The position numbers and the translations under genes were made by a program. Positions 32,258 to 38,557 of a stretch of 64,000 bases of DNA are shown piece by piece. Every line of letters begins with the position of its first letter. Positions within the stretch are counted from its first letter, which is position 1. This stretch comes from a virus: positions 62,001 through 126,000 of IMG/VR virus record IMGVR_UViG_3300030419_007436. One strand, given 5' to 3'. Below the pieces are notes generated by a model that worked only from the letters and a program-made list of their open reading frames with translations, was not told the origin of the DNA and searched no databases.

Positions 32258-32518
32258 TTATCTACTACACCCATCGCCAACCCACTCCCATTGATTTTTT
32301 AAAGAATCGCTGGGCTCACCCTTCAGTCTCACAACTCTGCATGGTTTTTGTTCACAATATACCTTTGAATATTGGTTATCCATATTAATAAGTTCAAATA
32401 CCCCTTCTTCGTCTCTATAACATGGATTTACAGCACCTTCCAGGAGTTGCTGTTCCAGCATTATATTTTGTAATTCTTCTTGTATGATTTGTTTAAGTTT
32501 GGATTTGGTTAGTTTCAT
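32258..32518 (-). CDS. Type A-tagged Cys-containing protein, paralog of 28762-29016 (86 aa)
   Basis: The ATG at 32518 follows a GAGGGT site and gives MKLTKSKLKQIIQEEL. The body (PCYRDEEGVFELINMDNQ; VYCEQKPCRVVRLKG) matches that of the gene at 28762-29016. An AACTACTTATTA sequence, one mismatch from the late-type motif, lies upstream. It is the last tagged gene before the early-type region. Confidence 0.7.
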   Translation of the reverse strand: MKLTKSKLKQIIQEELQNIMLEQQLLEGAVNPCYRDEEGVFELINMDNQYSKVYCEQKPCRVVRLKGEPSDSLKNQWEWVGDGCSR

Positions 32519-32645
32519 GGTAAACCCTCGCATAATAAGTAGTTTACAAAAAACTTAAAATCTCAAAAATTGGGCTGCGATTTATACACGTACTTAGTCG
32601 CGCTATAAGTGCCCGTAATCACTACTAGAACATACATTCCGGTAT

Positions 32646-32664
32646 AGGAGGGGGGAGGGGGGGT
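32646..32664 (+). repeat. G-rich tract, possible G-quadruplex
   Basis: Two G runs of six and eight or more, split by an A, follow a GGAGG on the plus strand, next to the palindrome GGGGTACCCC. In this AT-rich DNA the run is unusual. On the coding strand it lies just after the tiny membrane gene, where it could act as a transcription block. Confidence 0.4.
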
Positions 32665-32671
32665 ACCCCTT

Positions 32672-32755
32672 TTAAAGGTTTTGCAAAGCTACAACAAAGC
32701 AGATAATTATTGTTACTATTGCTAGGGGAAACACATCTCTTGCTAACTCTTTCAT
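32672..32755 (-). CDS. Tiny membrane peptide, possibly leaderless (27 aa)
   Basis: ATG at 32755 lies 7 nt after a TAATAT -10 box, so the mRNA should start at or next to the start codon. The product (MKELARDVFPLAIVTIIICF and seven more) is one membrane helix. No ribosome binding site is seen. Confidence 0.5.
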   Translation of the reverse strand: MKELARDVFPLAIVTIIICFVVALQNL

Positions 32756-32762
32756 TATATAT

Positions 32763-32791
32763 ATATTAGCATAGCCTACTGGATATGTCAA
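32763..32791 (-). promoter_or_regulatory. Sigma70-like promoter
   Basis: TTGACA (32791-32786), 17-nt spacer, TAATAT (32768-32763) on the minus strand. It drives the tiny membrane peptide gene at 32672-32755 with almost no leader. Confidence 0.75.
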
Positions 32792-32799
32792 GTACTATT

Positions 32800-32937
32800 T
32801 TATTTTTTAATACTCTCGCGAATACTTTTGGAAGTGACTGTAACCACTGGGGAAACTGTATCCATCCCTACAATGGTGGACTCTGTGGTTGTGGCTAGTT
32901 TCTTTATTAGCTTTTTTATTTCTTTAATCTCGCGCAT
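32800..32937 (-). CDS. Small helical protein (45 aa)
   Basis: ATG at 32937 follows GTGGAGATAGAAAC. The product begins MREIKEIKKLIKKLATTTES. The gene ends just before the promoter at 32763-32791. Small basic helix; function unknown. Confidence 0.5.
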   Translation of the reverse strand: MREIKEIKKLIKKLATTTESTIVGMDTVSPVVTVTSKSIRESIKK

Positions 32938-32987
32938 GTTTCTATCTCCACTAAGCGTAAGTTAAACTAAGTCATTGATATTGTTGG

Positions 32988-33179
32988 TTAATTAATTTGG
33001 GGTGTATATACGTTGTGAGGGTTCATGATTGCATCAATTGAGATGAGAGATATAGCAGTAACAATACTGTCCCAGTCTGGCTTACCATCTTCTGTGCATG
33101 TATAGCCGCATTCAAACGGCAAGACTAACAGCAACTCTTCATGCGTTAAATTTTCTTTACTTAATCGTGTACTAAACAT
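32988..33179 (-). CDS. Small hypothetical protein (63 aa)
   Basis: GAGG precedes the ATG and a sigma70-type promoter lies directly upstream. The sequence is acidic with two Cys (FECGYTCTEDGKPDWDSIVT). Function unknown. Confidence 0.6.
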   Translation of the reverse strand: MFSTRLSKENLTHEELLLVLPFECGYTCTEDGKPDWDSIVTAISLISIDAIMNPHNVYTPQIN

Positions 33180-33196
33180 CTCTCGCCTCTATAGTA

Positions 33197-33224
33197 ACTA
33201 TACCATACCTTAAGGTAAAGTCAA
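33197..33224 (-). promoter_or_regulatory. Sigma70-like promoter
   Basis: TTGACT (33224-33219), 16-nt spacer, TATAGT (33202-33197). It drives 32988-33179. The stretch from here to 33402 holds no gene I can support; it contains a TGTGTAA/TTACACA inverted repeat at about 33252. Confidence 0.6.
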
Positions 33225-33402
33225 GTACTTTTTTATTTTTATTACCCTCGCATGTGTAATTGTTACACAGCATATTTGTAGATATTATTCACTTGACAAC
33301 GCTATATATATGTGCTTTATACTACTAGCATTTATCGCTGCTTCTCTTACCACTTCACTGTCGTACCTCTTTTCATCCTTTTATTTCCTGTGGCTCCCTA
33401 CC

Positions 33403-33573
33403 TTATAAGATATTTACTACACCACCTTTATTTGTAACAATACGTACTTGACCGCTGTTGCTCTGACGTTTGGCGTAGTTCTTCGCGTGGATGTATGCTG
33501 TGTTCTCACAACCAAATGGGCCACTCACGACGTACCAATTATTAAAGTTTAGTCTCTGTACAAAATACTTCAT
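33403..33573 (-). CDS. Small hypothetical protein (56 aa)
   Basis: AGGGGAG precedes the ATG at 33573, which overlaps the stop of the upstream gene (ATGA). The protein (MKYFVQRLNFNNWYVVSGPF ...) has a short beta-rich start and a KNYAKRQSN helix. No family recognised. Confidence 0.55.
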   Translation of the reverse strand: MKYFVQRLNFNNWYVVSGPFGCENTAYIHAKNYAKRQSNSGQVRIVTNKGGVVNIL

Positions 33574-33746
33574 TTACTCCCCTTAGTAGTATTTTTATTA
33601 TTATTGCTCTCGCTGTTATTTTGTAGGCTAACACTACCGCTAACACCAGCAGCGCATTTACGATGACCAGTGCTCCACCAATTCTTTTTTGTATGTGCAC
33701 AAAGAGCATCCATCGCTGCATGCCATTCTAAATTTACGCTAGACAT
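33570..33746 (-). CDS. Small hypothetical protein (58 aa)
   Basis: GGAGGAC precedes the ATG at 33746 and the standard early-type promoter lies at 33775-33803. The product is MSSVNLEWHAAMDALCAHTK followed by a Trp pair and an Asn/Ser-rich tail. Function unknown. Confidence 0.55.
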   Translation of the reverse strand: MSSVNLEWHAAMDALCAHTKKNWWSTGHRKCAAGVSGSVSLQNNSESNNNKNTTKGSK

Positions 33747-33774
33747 TGCTGTCCTCCAATCTTTCTATATTAAT

Positions 33775-33803
33775 ATTATCTCACAAGCTGTCGTGTTTGT
33801 CAA
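33775..33803 (-). promoter_or_regulatory. Early-type promoter (TTGACA-N17-GATAAT)
   Basis: TTGACA (33803-33798), 17-nt spacer ending in TGA, GATAAT (33780-33775). It drives 33570-33746 and the overlapping 33403-33573. Matches the family consensus CTTGACA-N15-TGAGATAAT. Confidence 0.85.
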
Positions 33804-34021
33804 GAAGAAAATGCAACCTTTTTATCTGTGCGGTAGTAAGCAATCATTTTGTCACTGTTCCAGCCTGTCCGACCGTAGACTTGACCTTCAAAACTCACGG
33901 CATGTGGCTTTTGTGTGAAGTCATAGTAATCACAACAATCTATCATGACAACTTTAACGCCGTTTGGTAGGGTTTCTGCTTGCTTAACGCTGATTGCATT
34001 TTGAAGGGATTGTGCTTGCAT
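33800..34021 (-). CDS. Small hypothetical phage protein (73 aa)
   Basis: AAAGGAG precedes the ATG and a promoter lies at 34048-34076. The sequence (VKVVMIDCCDYYDFTQKPHA; YGRTGWNSDKMIAYYRTD) has a beta-rich pattern. Similar small proteins occur in phages; function unknown. Confidence 0.65.
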   Translation of the reverse strand: MQAQSLQNAISVKQAETLPNGVKVVMIDCCDYYDFTQKPHAVSFEGQVYGRTGWNSDKMIAYYRTDKKVAFSS

Positions 34022-34047
34022 CTTTTCTCCTTTGACTTTCTATACAT

Positions 34048-34076
34048 ATTATCTCATAGAAAGTGCTTATTGTCAA
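34048..34076 (-). promoter_or_regulatory. Early-type promoter (TTGACA-N17-GATAAT)
   Basis: TTGACA (34076-34071), 17-nt spacer ending TGA, GATAAT (34053-34048). It drives 33800-34021 with a leader of about 20 nt. Confidence 0.85.
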
Positions 34077-34127
34077 GCATTAATTGAGTAAAAAGAGAAA
34101 AATTATTTCGATTCGCGTTTTCCGCTT

Positions 34128-34289
34128 TTAGGAGGCCGCGCCGATGACCTGCAAGTCGTCCACGTGCTCTGAGAAAATAACATTGTCTGCCCACAACACT
34201 TTGACCCACTTCTTGCCTTTCTTTTCTTTTATTATCCCTGAGAGACTCTTTTCGTCTTCACAGTATTTTACTAAATCGCCAATGTTCAT
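34128..34289 (-). CDS. GDLV-family SH3/KOW-like small protein (53 aa)
   Basis: MNIGDLVKYCEDEKSLSGII is the family start; VKVLWADNVIFSEHVDDLQV is the second half. It is the last gene of the 34.1-36.6 kb cluster. Function unknown. Confidence 0.65.
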   Translation of the reverse strand: MNIGDLVKYCEDEKSLSGIIKEKKGKKWVKVLWADNVIFSEHVDDLQVIGAAS

Positions 34290-34322
34290 GCAGGCGATTA
34301 TACATTATATCAAATTGTTTTT

Positions 34323-34520
34323 TTAGCCCTTCGAGACTGTTTTGACGTAATCCCGGTGCATCCATTGGCTTCCTCTTCCCATCCACATCACTTGAATGGT
34401 GTACAACCTTTTATCTTGCGTAGACACATCAACAACAATTCCTGTTCTCTGCTTGAATTTCTGGCACCATTGAATTCTCTTTCCTTTGCTGGATAGCTCG
34501 ACTAAATCTCCTACTTTCAT
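34323..34520 (-). CDS. GDLV-family SH3/KOW-like small protein (65 aa)
   Basis: The start MKVGDLVELSSKGKRIQWCQ at 34520 overlaps the stop of the previous family member by 4 nt (ATGA). The GIVVDVS strand and IQVMWMGRGSQWMHRDYV follow. Longer upstream starts are unlikely because the GDLV signature begins here. Confidence 0.7.
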   Translation of the reverse strand: MKVGDLVELSSKGKRIQWCQKFKQRTGIVVDVSTQDKRLYTIQVMWMGRGSQWMHRDYVKTVSKG

Positions 34521-34723
34521 TTTATTACCTTCAACCAGCGCATCAACGAGCCATCGCACAACGATGAGACAGACTCACCAACAAACTGAACCGCAAAGTT
34601 ATTGATTATTTTTCCATCCTCGCGTTTCAGAGGCTTTGGACCTAGATATATCGCAATCCTGTTGTTGATGTCTCGCGTGTGACCATTAACGTAATCGAAT
34701 TTTACTAAATCGCCTATTTTCAT
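34517..34723 (-). CDS. GDLV-family SH3/KOW-like small protein (68 aa)
   Basis: The start MKIGDLVKFDYVNGHTRDIN at 34723 overlaps the upstream stop by 4 nt. The body IAIYLGPKPLKRED is longer than in other members. Function unknown. Confidence 0.7.
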   Translation of the reverse strand: MKIGDLVKFDYVNGHTRDINNRIAIYLGPKPLKREDGKIINNFAVQFVGESVSSLCDGSLMRWLKVIK

Positions 34724-35022
34724 TCTTCTGCCTTTATATACGGAATTCCAGCAGGTAGCTCGCCAGAGACAATACCGCCGTGTTTGGCGCAGATTAGCGA
34801 AACTCTCGATGCTGGTACATAACCATACACCGTATTGAGAGGCGCATTTTCGTTTTCTGCCCAAGGCATCAATATTGGCTCATATTGGTTTGGATAGCCT
34901 ACCTCTACTTCTTCGTATCGGTCTGCGTCGTCAACTCGCGGTTGGCAGTATGCGGTGGCATTTGCCTGCACACTCATTATGAACCCATCTTTGCAGACAA
35001 TCTTTTCGTTATGTTTTTTCAT
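34720..35022 (-). CDS. Conserved small phage protein (100 aa)
   Basis: The pattern VCKDGFIMSVQANATAYCQP, then YEEVEVGYPNQYEPILMPWA, NTVYGYVPASRV and KHGGI is one I associate with a small protein common in many phages. Function unknown. Both ends overlap GDLV-family genes by 4 nt. Confidence 0.7.
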   Translation of the reverse strand: MKKHNEKIVCKDGFIMSVQANATAYCQPRVDDADRYEEVEVGYPNQYEPILMPWAENENAPLNTVYGYVPASRVSLICAKHGGIVSGELPAGIPYIKAEE

Positions 35023-35183
35023 ACTGTACTGATCACCCTTACATCTTCATGACTAAGATATGTTGCGTAGTCGGGCGCGTCAGTCCATCGCACTTGCACA
35101 CAGCCATCAGTAGCCCAAACAACTAAGCCACAAGATTTGCGCCATGTAGGGCCGGTCAAAACGACTAAATCACCTACTTGCAT
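35019..35183 (-). CDS. GDLV-family SH3/KOW-like small protein (54 aa)
   Basis: MQVGDLVVLTGPTWRKSCGL is followed by VQVRWTDAPDYATYLSHEDV. Its start lies in the last 14 nt of the upstream member (ATGCAAGTAGGTGA holds the start and the upstream stop). Function unknown. Confidence 0.75.
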   Translation of the reverse strand: MQVGDLVVLTGPTWRKSCGLVVWATDGCVQVRWTDAPDYATYLSHEDVRVISTV

Positions 35184-35367
35184 TAATTACCTCCAGCCAC
35201 GCATGACGAAACCAATATTCTTCACATGATCCCGCTGTACGTACCCAATATTGAATTGTGATACCTCGCGAATCTTCCCGCTCTTGCAGCCTAGTGATCA
35301 CTCCAATGCTACCAATTGGTGTTCGCAATTCTTTTCTTATAACTTTTACTAAATCACCGACTTGCAT
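35170..35367 (-). CDS. GDLV-family SH3/KOW-like small protein (65 aa)
   Basis: MQVGDLVKVIRKELRTPIGS, then GVITRLQ and YWFRHAWLEVINASR. The C-terminal NASR is read from the start of the next gene in another frame. Both junctions with neighbours are exactly 14 nt. Confidence 0.8.
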   Translation of the reverse strand: MQVGDLVKVIRKELRTPIGSIGVITRLQEREDSRGITIQYWVRTAGSCEEYWFRHAWLEVINASR

Positions 35368-35518
35368 TGATTACCTCTACTTTTGTTCGCCATGAGGCGG
35401 CAACAACACCGCTGCGATTGTCTCTGACTATTGGGTCATTATCTTCATCAAACCCAACGACAATACCTGTGCCCACTTTTTTGTGGTAAGAATATTTTAC
35501 TAAATCGCCTACTTTCAC
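35354..35518 (-). CDS. GDLV-family SH3/KOW-like small protein, GTG start (54 aa)
   Basis: The GTG at 35518 begins VKVGDLVKYSYHKKVGTGIV; no ATG fits the family start. It ends SWRTKVEVINASR with the 14-nt overlap to the next gene. It lies 3 nt after the stop of the 35522-35725 gene. Confidence 0.7.
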   Translation of the reverse strand: MKVGDLVKYSYHKKVGTGIVVGFDEDNDPIVRDNRSGVVAASWRTKVEVINASR

Positions 35519-35521
35519 TGA

Positions 35522-35725
35522 TTACCTCACGACTAGTTTGAGCCACTCATAGCCCTCATATCCTCGCCACCAAGTGTTTTTGTCGCGTCCCATAAGTTGG
35601 AATACACCGCCGCCACCACGTCTGTCGTGGTCATTGCGTAGTACACGATATATGCCGTCATCATAGGCCAGAAATTGTCCTGCTCGAATGTCCTCGCCGT
35701 GCTTTTTGATGATTTTAACTTTCAA
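35522..35725 (-). CDS. Small basic hypothetical protein (67 aa)
   Basis: The first gene after the promoter at 35759-35787. It begins MKVKIIKKHGEDIRAGQFLA and has a Gly-rich centre (DRRGGGGVFQLMGRDKNTWW). A compact beta fold is likely; it is not a GDLV member. Confidence 0.6.
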   Translation of the reverse strand: MKVKIIKKHGEDIRAGQFLAYDDGIYRVLRNDHDRRGGGGVFQLMGRDKNTWWRGYEGYEWLKLVVR

Positions 35726-35758
35726 GACTAGTTCCCTTTTTCGACTGTTTCTATATAC

Positions 35759-35787
35759 ATTATCTCACACAGAAGGCGTCTTGTCAA
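35759..35787 (-). promoter_or_regulatory. Early-type promoter (TTGACA-N17-GATAAT)
   Basis: TTGACA (35787-35782), 17-nt spacer ending TGA, GATAAT (35764-35759). It overlaps the 3' end of the upstream GDLV gene and drives the cluster from 35725 down to about 34128. Confidence 0.85.
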
Positions 35788-35995
35788 GTGTTTTTTTCAC
35801 TTTTACGTGTTTTAACTCTCTTCTGTTGATATAATACGGGCGGGAATTTGGGAAAAACCAGTGTACCTTCAAGAGAGCAATGTGAGTGCCATGGCGACAG
35901 TCGATGACCAAACCTTTTTTACCTTCGAGGCCCTTAAAATGACCACCATGCTTCAAGCCATAAGCTGAAAGCTCAACTAAATCACCTACTTGCAC
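35765..35995 (-). CDS. GDLV-family SH3/KOW-like small protein, GTG start (76 aa)
   Basis: GTG at 35995 begins VQVGDLVELSAYGLKHGGHF in DNA terms; GLVIDCRHGTH and LLKVHWFFPN follow. It is the last of its cluster and has a longer, basic C-terminus instead of ASR. Its 3' end holds the next promoter. Confidence 0.7.
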   Translation of the reverse strand: MQVGDLVELSAYGLKHGGHFKGLEGKKGLVIDCRHGTHIALLKVHWFFPNSRPYYINRRELKHVKVKKTLDKTPSV

Positions 35996-36158
35996 TGACT
36001 ACCTCCAACGCTGTCTTGTATACAAAGAAGGGGTGTTCCTTTCCGTTGACATACACGACGAAAGTCGCGGGACGCCTTTCTTCAGTAATTACGCCCGTCT
36101 TGCCTGCGTACTGTGGATAATCTTCTTTATCGAAGAGCACCAAATCACCGACTTGCAT
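35982..36158 (-). CDS. GDLV-family SH3/KOW-like small protein (58 aa)
   Basis: ATG at 36158 gives MQVGDLVLFDKEDYPQYAGK, then GVITEER and FVVYVNGKEHPFFVYKTALE. It ends VVSASR with a 14-nt overlap to the next start. Confidence 0.75.
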   Translation of the reverse strand: MQVGDLVLFDKEDYPQYAGKTGVITEERRPATFVVYVNGKEHPFFVYKTALEVVSASR

Positions 36159-36330
36159 TGATGACCTCCAATTGGTGTTCGCGAAAGTCCACATATGTAT
36201 TTCGGGGCCAATCGCCACCCATAAGCACCTTGTAAAGCACCGTCCATCGCCTAGAATAATCTGCGTGTGTGATGATGCCCGTAGGCTTTCCATCGACAAT
36301 TAATACTTTTACCAAATCACCTACTTGCAC
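36145..36330 (-). CDS. GDLV-family SH3/KOW-like small protein, GTG start (61 aa)
   Basis: The product VQVGDLVKVLIVDGKPTGII ... LEVINASR is nearly the same as the protein at 38217-38402, showing recent duplication. GTG at 36330 is inside the 14-nt overlap with the upstream gene. Confidence 0.8.
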   Translation of the reverse strand: MQVGDLVKVLIVDGKPTGIITHADYSRRWTVLYKVLMGGDWPRNTYVDFREHQLEVINASR

Positions 36331-36550
36331 GTGCTTTTACCACCTTGAAAGTCCTCCGAAGATTATGAATATTTGACCGTGAGTAACCGTAATCGCTGTA
36401 GTCAGGCGGTGTGCCGTTGCTCCATCTGACGAAAACTTTAGCGTGATTATATTCGTTGTATGTCAACTTATAAACAACACCAGTATATTTTTTGTTGTCT
36501 GAGTTTTGAACCAACAAGTCGCCTACCTCTGCCCATCGAGACTTATCCAT
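36317..36550 (-). CDS. GDLV-type small protein, first of its array (77 aa)
   Basis: MDKSRWAEVGDLLVQNSDNK begins the protein at the ATG 36550; the GVVYKLTYNEYN strand and AKVFVRWSNGTP follow. The end, VVKARASR, is forced by the 14-nt overlap with the next GTG start. Confidence 0.7.
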   Translation of the reverse strand: MDKSRWAEVGDLLVQNSDNKKYTGVVYKLTYNEYNHAKVFVRWSNGTPPDYSDYGYSRSNIHNLRRTFKVVKARASR

Positions 36551-36707
36551 TGGTACACAAACCCTCTTCAATCAAGGTACTAGCAACACGACCATAATGC
36601 CCTTGAAGGCTCCATGCCAATCCACTGTTAATCAACTCCTGAAAGAATTGGATTGTCTCGGCCTCATCCATTTGGCCAGTCTCGTAACGAATAATCTTGT
36701 CAACCAT
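36543..36707 (-). CDS. Conserved small phage protein (54 aa)
   Basis: I chose MVDKIIRYETGQMDEAETIQ, preceded by GGAG; an upstream ATG sits right against the -10 box and cannot be transcribed. The motif FFQELINSGLAWSLQGHYGR is typical of a small family found in many phages. Function unknown. Confidence 0.7.
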   Translation of the reverse strand: MVDKIIRYETGQMDEAETIQFFQELINSGLAWSLQGHYGRVASTLIEEGLCTNG

Positions 36708-36738
36708 GCTGTTCTCCGAATCGTTTGTTGGTGTCATT

Positions 36739-36767
36739 ATTATACCACGTGGGATTCAACCTGTCAA
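36739..36767 (-). promoter_or_regulatory. Sigma70-like promoter with consensus -10
   Basis: TTGACA (36767-36762), 17-nt spacer, TATAAT (36744-36739). It lies at the end of the upstream nuclease-like gene and drives 36543-36707 and the GDLV array behind it. Confidence 0.85.
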
Positions 36768-37241
36768 GCCTTTTGTGATAAAAACTGACCATGTTGGGTA
36801 AGTGTTCGCCGCGCCAGAAGAAAAGAATTCATCCAGCTTACATTCACGCAAAGCACCATTCTTCAAATTGAGAAAGATAAACCTAAACTTATCTTTCAGC
36901 ACTTCTGCGTTGTGCTTCTCTGCGCCTGTCAAGGTGAATCCCAGTCCAGACCAATTCTCCTCGACAGGCGACTTCCTTTCCCTACCGGCAGTTTTCAGTT
37001 CAAAAAGTGTAATGTTTTCGACTGCTTCTGCCAATTGGTCTGGATTATCAATTGTCTTTGCGTCAGATTCTTTAATCAAGTCAAAGCCTTTCGCTCGTAT
37101 TTCTTTTCCTACTTGTGCGTAGGCTTCGACAAGATTCTTTCTTTGTTGTGGTGTTGGGCGAACAAAGCCGTGTGTACGCATTGTTGTCCATGAGTCAGCC
37201 TCGTTTTGTTTTCCCGTGTTGTAGCTTTTGGCGTTGTTCAT
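36756..37241 (-). CDS. Hypothetical protein, possible PD-(D/E)xK-like fold (161 aa)
   Basis: The ATG at 37241 (MNNAKSYNTGKQNEADSWTT) overlaps the upstream stop (TAATG). A central ENITLFELKTAGRERKSPVE segment has the E-x-K strand of restriction-like nucleases, followed by GFTLTGAEKHN. That is weak evidence; the gene is otherwise unrecognised. Confidence 0.55.
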   Translation of the reverse strand: MNNAKSYNTGKQNEADSWTTMRTHGFVRPTPQQRKNLVEAYAQVGKEIRAKGFDLIKESDAKTIDNPDQLAEAVENITLFELKTAGRERKSPVEENWSGLGFTLTGAEKHNAEVLKDKFRFIFLNLKNGALRECKLDEFFSSGAANTYPTWSVFITKGLTG

Positions 37242-37732
37242 TATACTGCACTCGCTAGAATCTTGTCCGAATGCCATTTGATTGTGCCGGGGCGACAAGT
37301 GATTGTCTGAATCTTGTTGTTGACAAACACAGTCAACTCGTTTCGGCCAACTGCTGTCACAATGGCATGCTTCTTGTTGACAGTGATTAGACTACCAACA
37401 GGCGGCAAACCATCTTCTGTGATTAAGCCGGGGTCTTGAATCCTGAGAAACGGACGCTTCTGATTCGGAGCATAAAGTACACCATTCTTCTCATCCAGCA
37501 CAAGTTTTGTGTCCTTCGGCTTTCCATTCAAAGAAGAATATTGTTTACCCTCAACAGTCCATTGCTTACCTTTCTTGGTGGCCTTTTCGACTTTGAAAAC
37601 GATTGTGCGATACTTTGGATAAGTGCGATAGGTTTGAAGTTCGCCGTTTGCATCCATAGCTGCCTCTTCACGAGCCTTGCTCCGACCCATTCCAAAACAC
37701 CACTTCTTCATTAGAATATCATTTGCTTGCAT
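37241..37732 (-). CDS. Beta-rich hypothetical protein (163 aa)
   Basis: The N-terminal part (ANDILMKKWCFGMGRSKARE) is charged; the C-terminal 70 residues (LPPVGSLITVNKKHAIVTAV, then ELTVFVNNKIQTITCRPGTI) look like an SH3/KOW barrel. It is the second gene of a three-gene unit from the 37950 promoter. Function unknown. Confidence 0.6.
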   Translation of the reverse strand: MQANDILMKKWCFGMGRSKAREEAAMDANGELQTYRTYPKYRTIVFKVEKATKKGKQWTVEGKQYSSLNGKPKDTKLVLDEKNGVLYAPNQKRPFLRIQDPGLITEDGLPPVGSLITVNKKHAIVTAVGRNELTVFVNNKIQTITCRPGTIKWHSDKILASAV

Positions 37733-37741
37733 GGTACTCTC

Positions 37742-37918
37742 CTATGACGTGGGCTTAAGGCATGCTTCAACGAAACGCTGCTTGTTGAAACGAGGATTGG
37801 TTTCAGATAGTTTCTGTGCGAAGCTAACCGCAAGTTCTTGAATAACGCAGCGGTTCATCGGAGATGTGCTGCTGGCTTTGAGTACGTCTGCAATAAGTTG
37901 AAAATCTTTACGAGTCAT
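37742..37918 (-). CDS. Conserved small phage protein (58 aa)
   Basis: MTRKDFQLIADVLKASS ... NPRFNKQRFVEACLKP is a pattern shared by small proteins in many phages and plasmids. It is the first gene after the 37950-37978 promoter. Function unknown. Confidence 0.7.
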   Translation of the reverse strand: MTRKDFQLIADVLKASSTSPMNRCVIQELAVSFAQKLSETNPRFNKQRFVEACLKPTS

Positions 37919-37949
37919 TTTGAATCCTTTTTTAATTTGTTATGTATGT

Positions 37950-37978
37950 ATTATCTCATGAATTGCGGTGTTTGTCAA
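37950..37978 (-). promoter_or_regulatory. Early-type promoter (TTGACA-N17-GATAAT)
   Basis: TTGACA (37978-37973), 17-nt spacer ending TGA, GATAAT (37955-37950). It drives 37742-37918 and the two following genes. Confidence 0.85.
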
Positions 37979-37986
37979 GAAGTTTT

Positions 37987-38079
37987 TTACTTTTTTTTAT
38001 CTTTCAACAGTTCTGCTATCACAAAAAGGGCAGTCCAAACAAACAAAACTAACACTGTGATTTTATTGAGTCTGTCCAC
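37987..38079 (-). CDS. Tiny membrane protein, GTG start (30 aa)
   Basis: GGAGG lies 6 nt before a GTG at 38079. The product is VDRLNKITVLVLFVWTALFV plus IAELLKDKKK: one membrane helix with a basic tail. It overlaps the end of the upstream GDLV gene. Confidence 0.55.
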   Translation of the reverse strand: MDRLNKITVLVLFVWTALFVIAELLKDKKK

Positions 38080-38230
38080 CAATAACCTCCAAATACTCCG
38101 CACTGAGCCATATTGGTTCAGCATCACCAACCAGTAAGACTTGGGCATTGAAGTGGCCACCTCGCGTGACCAAGCCATACCTGCAAGTATCATGTCTGGT
38201 GGTATATTTTACCAAATCACCGGGCTGCAC
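38063..38230 (-). CDS. GDLV-family SH3/KOW-like small protein, GTG start (55 aa)
   Basis: GTG at 38230 gives VQPGDLVKYTTRHDTCRYGL, then AQVLLVGDAEPIWLSAEYLE. It is the last of a three-gene array (38063-38556). The junction GTGCAGCCCGGTGA is the most diverged of the overlaps but still 14 nt. Confidence 0.7.
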   Translation of the reverse strand: MQPGDLVKYTTRHDTCRYGLVTRGGHFNAQVLLVGDAEPIWLSAEYLEVIGGQTQ

Positions 38231-38402
38231 TGATTAGCTCCAATTGGTGCTCTCGAAAGAAGACCTCTGCATCCCAGCCATAACCTCTGCCCATAAGAAC
38301 TTCGTAAATCACAGTCCATCGTCGAGAATGGTCTACTTTTGTGATGATGCCTGTAGGCTTTCCATCAACAATTAATACTTTTACTAAATCACCGACTTGC
38401 AC
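38217..38402 (-). CDS. GDLV-family SH3/KOW-like small protein, GTG start (61 aa)
   Basis: The product begins VQVGDLVKVLIVDGKPTGII and matches the 36145-36330 protein over most of its length. It ends LELISAAR inside the next start. The GTG is set by the family signature and the 14-nt overlap. Confidence 0.8.
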   Translation of the reverse strand: MQVGDLVKVLIVDGKPTGIITKVDHSRRWTVIYEVLMGRGYGWDAEVFFREHQLELISAAR

Positions 38403-38556
38403 TTATCACCTTCAAATGTTTCTTTGCAAACAGTTCAACTTTGTTAGTGCCCAGCCATATCACTTCTGCGCTAATAGGAGTATACCAGCCAACAATAATT
38501 GCTGTCGGGCGTTGACCTTCTCCATATGTCCTCTCGACCAGATCACCGACTTGCAT
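38389..38556 (-). CDS. GDLV-family SH3/KOW-like small protein (55 aa)
   Basis: ATG at 38556 gives MQVGDLVERTYGEGQRPTAI, then AEVIWLGTNKVELFAKKHLK. It ends VISASR in the overlap with the next GTG. First member of its array, 1 nt after the 38558-38941 gene. Confidence 0.75.
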   Translation of the reverse strand: MQVGDLVERTYGEGQRPTAIIVGWYTPISAEVIWLGTNKVELFAKKHLKVISASR

Positions 38557-38557
38557 C

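Noticed and set aside
33296-33320. Plus-strand TTGACA followed by TTTATACT, promoter-like
   Set aside because: The spacing to TATACT is 19 nt and no plus-strand gene or stable RNA structure follows. Left unannotated.
37987-38193. 68-codon frame starting far upstream of the tiny membrane gene
   Set aside because: The upstream part is the GDLV gene read in another frame. Only the last 30 codons have a good ribosome binding site and a membrane helix, so I kept the short form.
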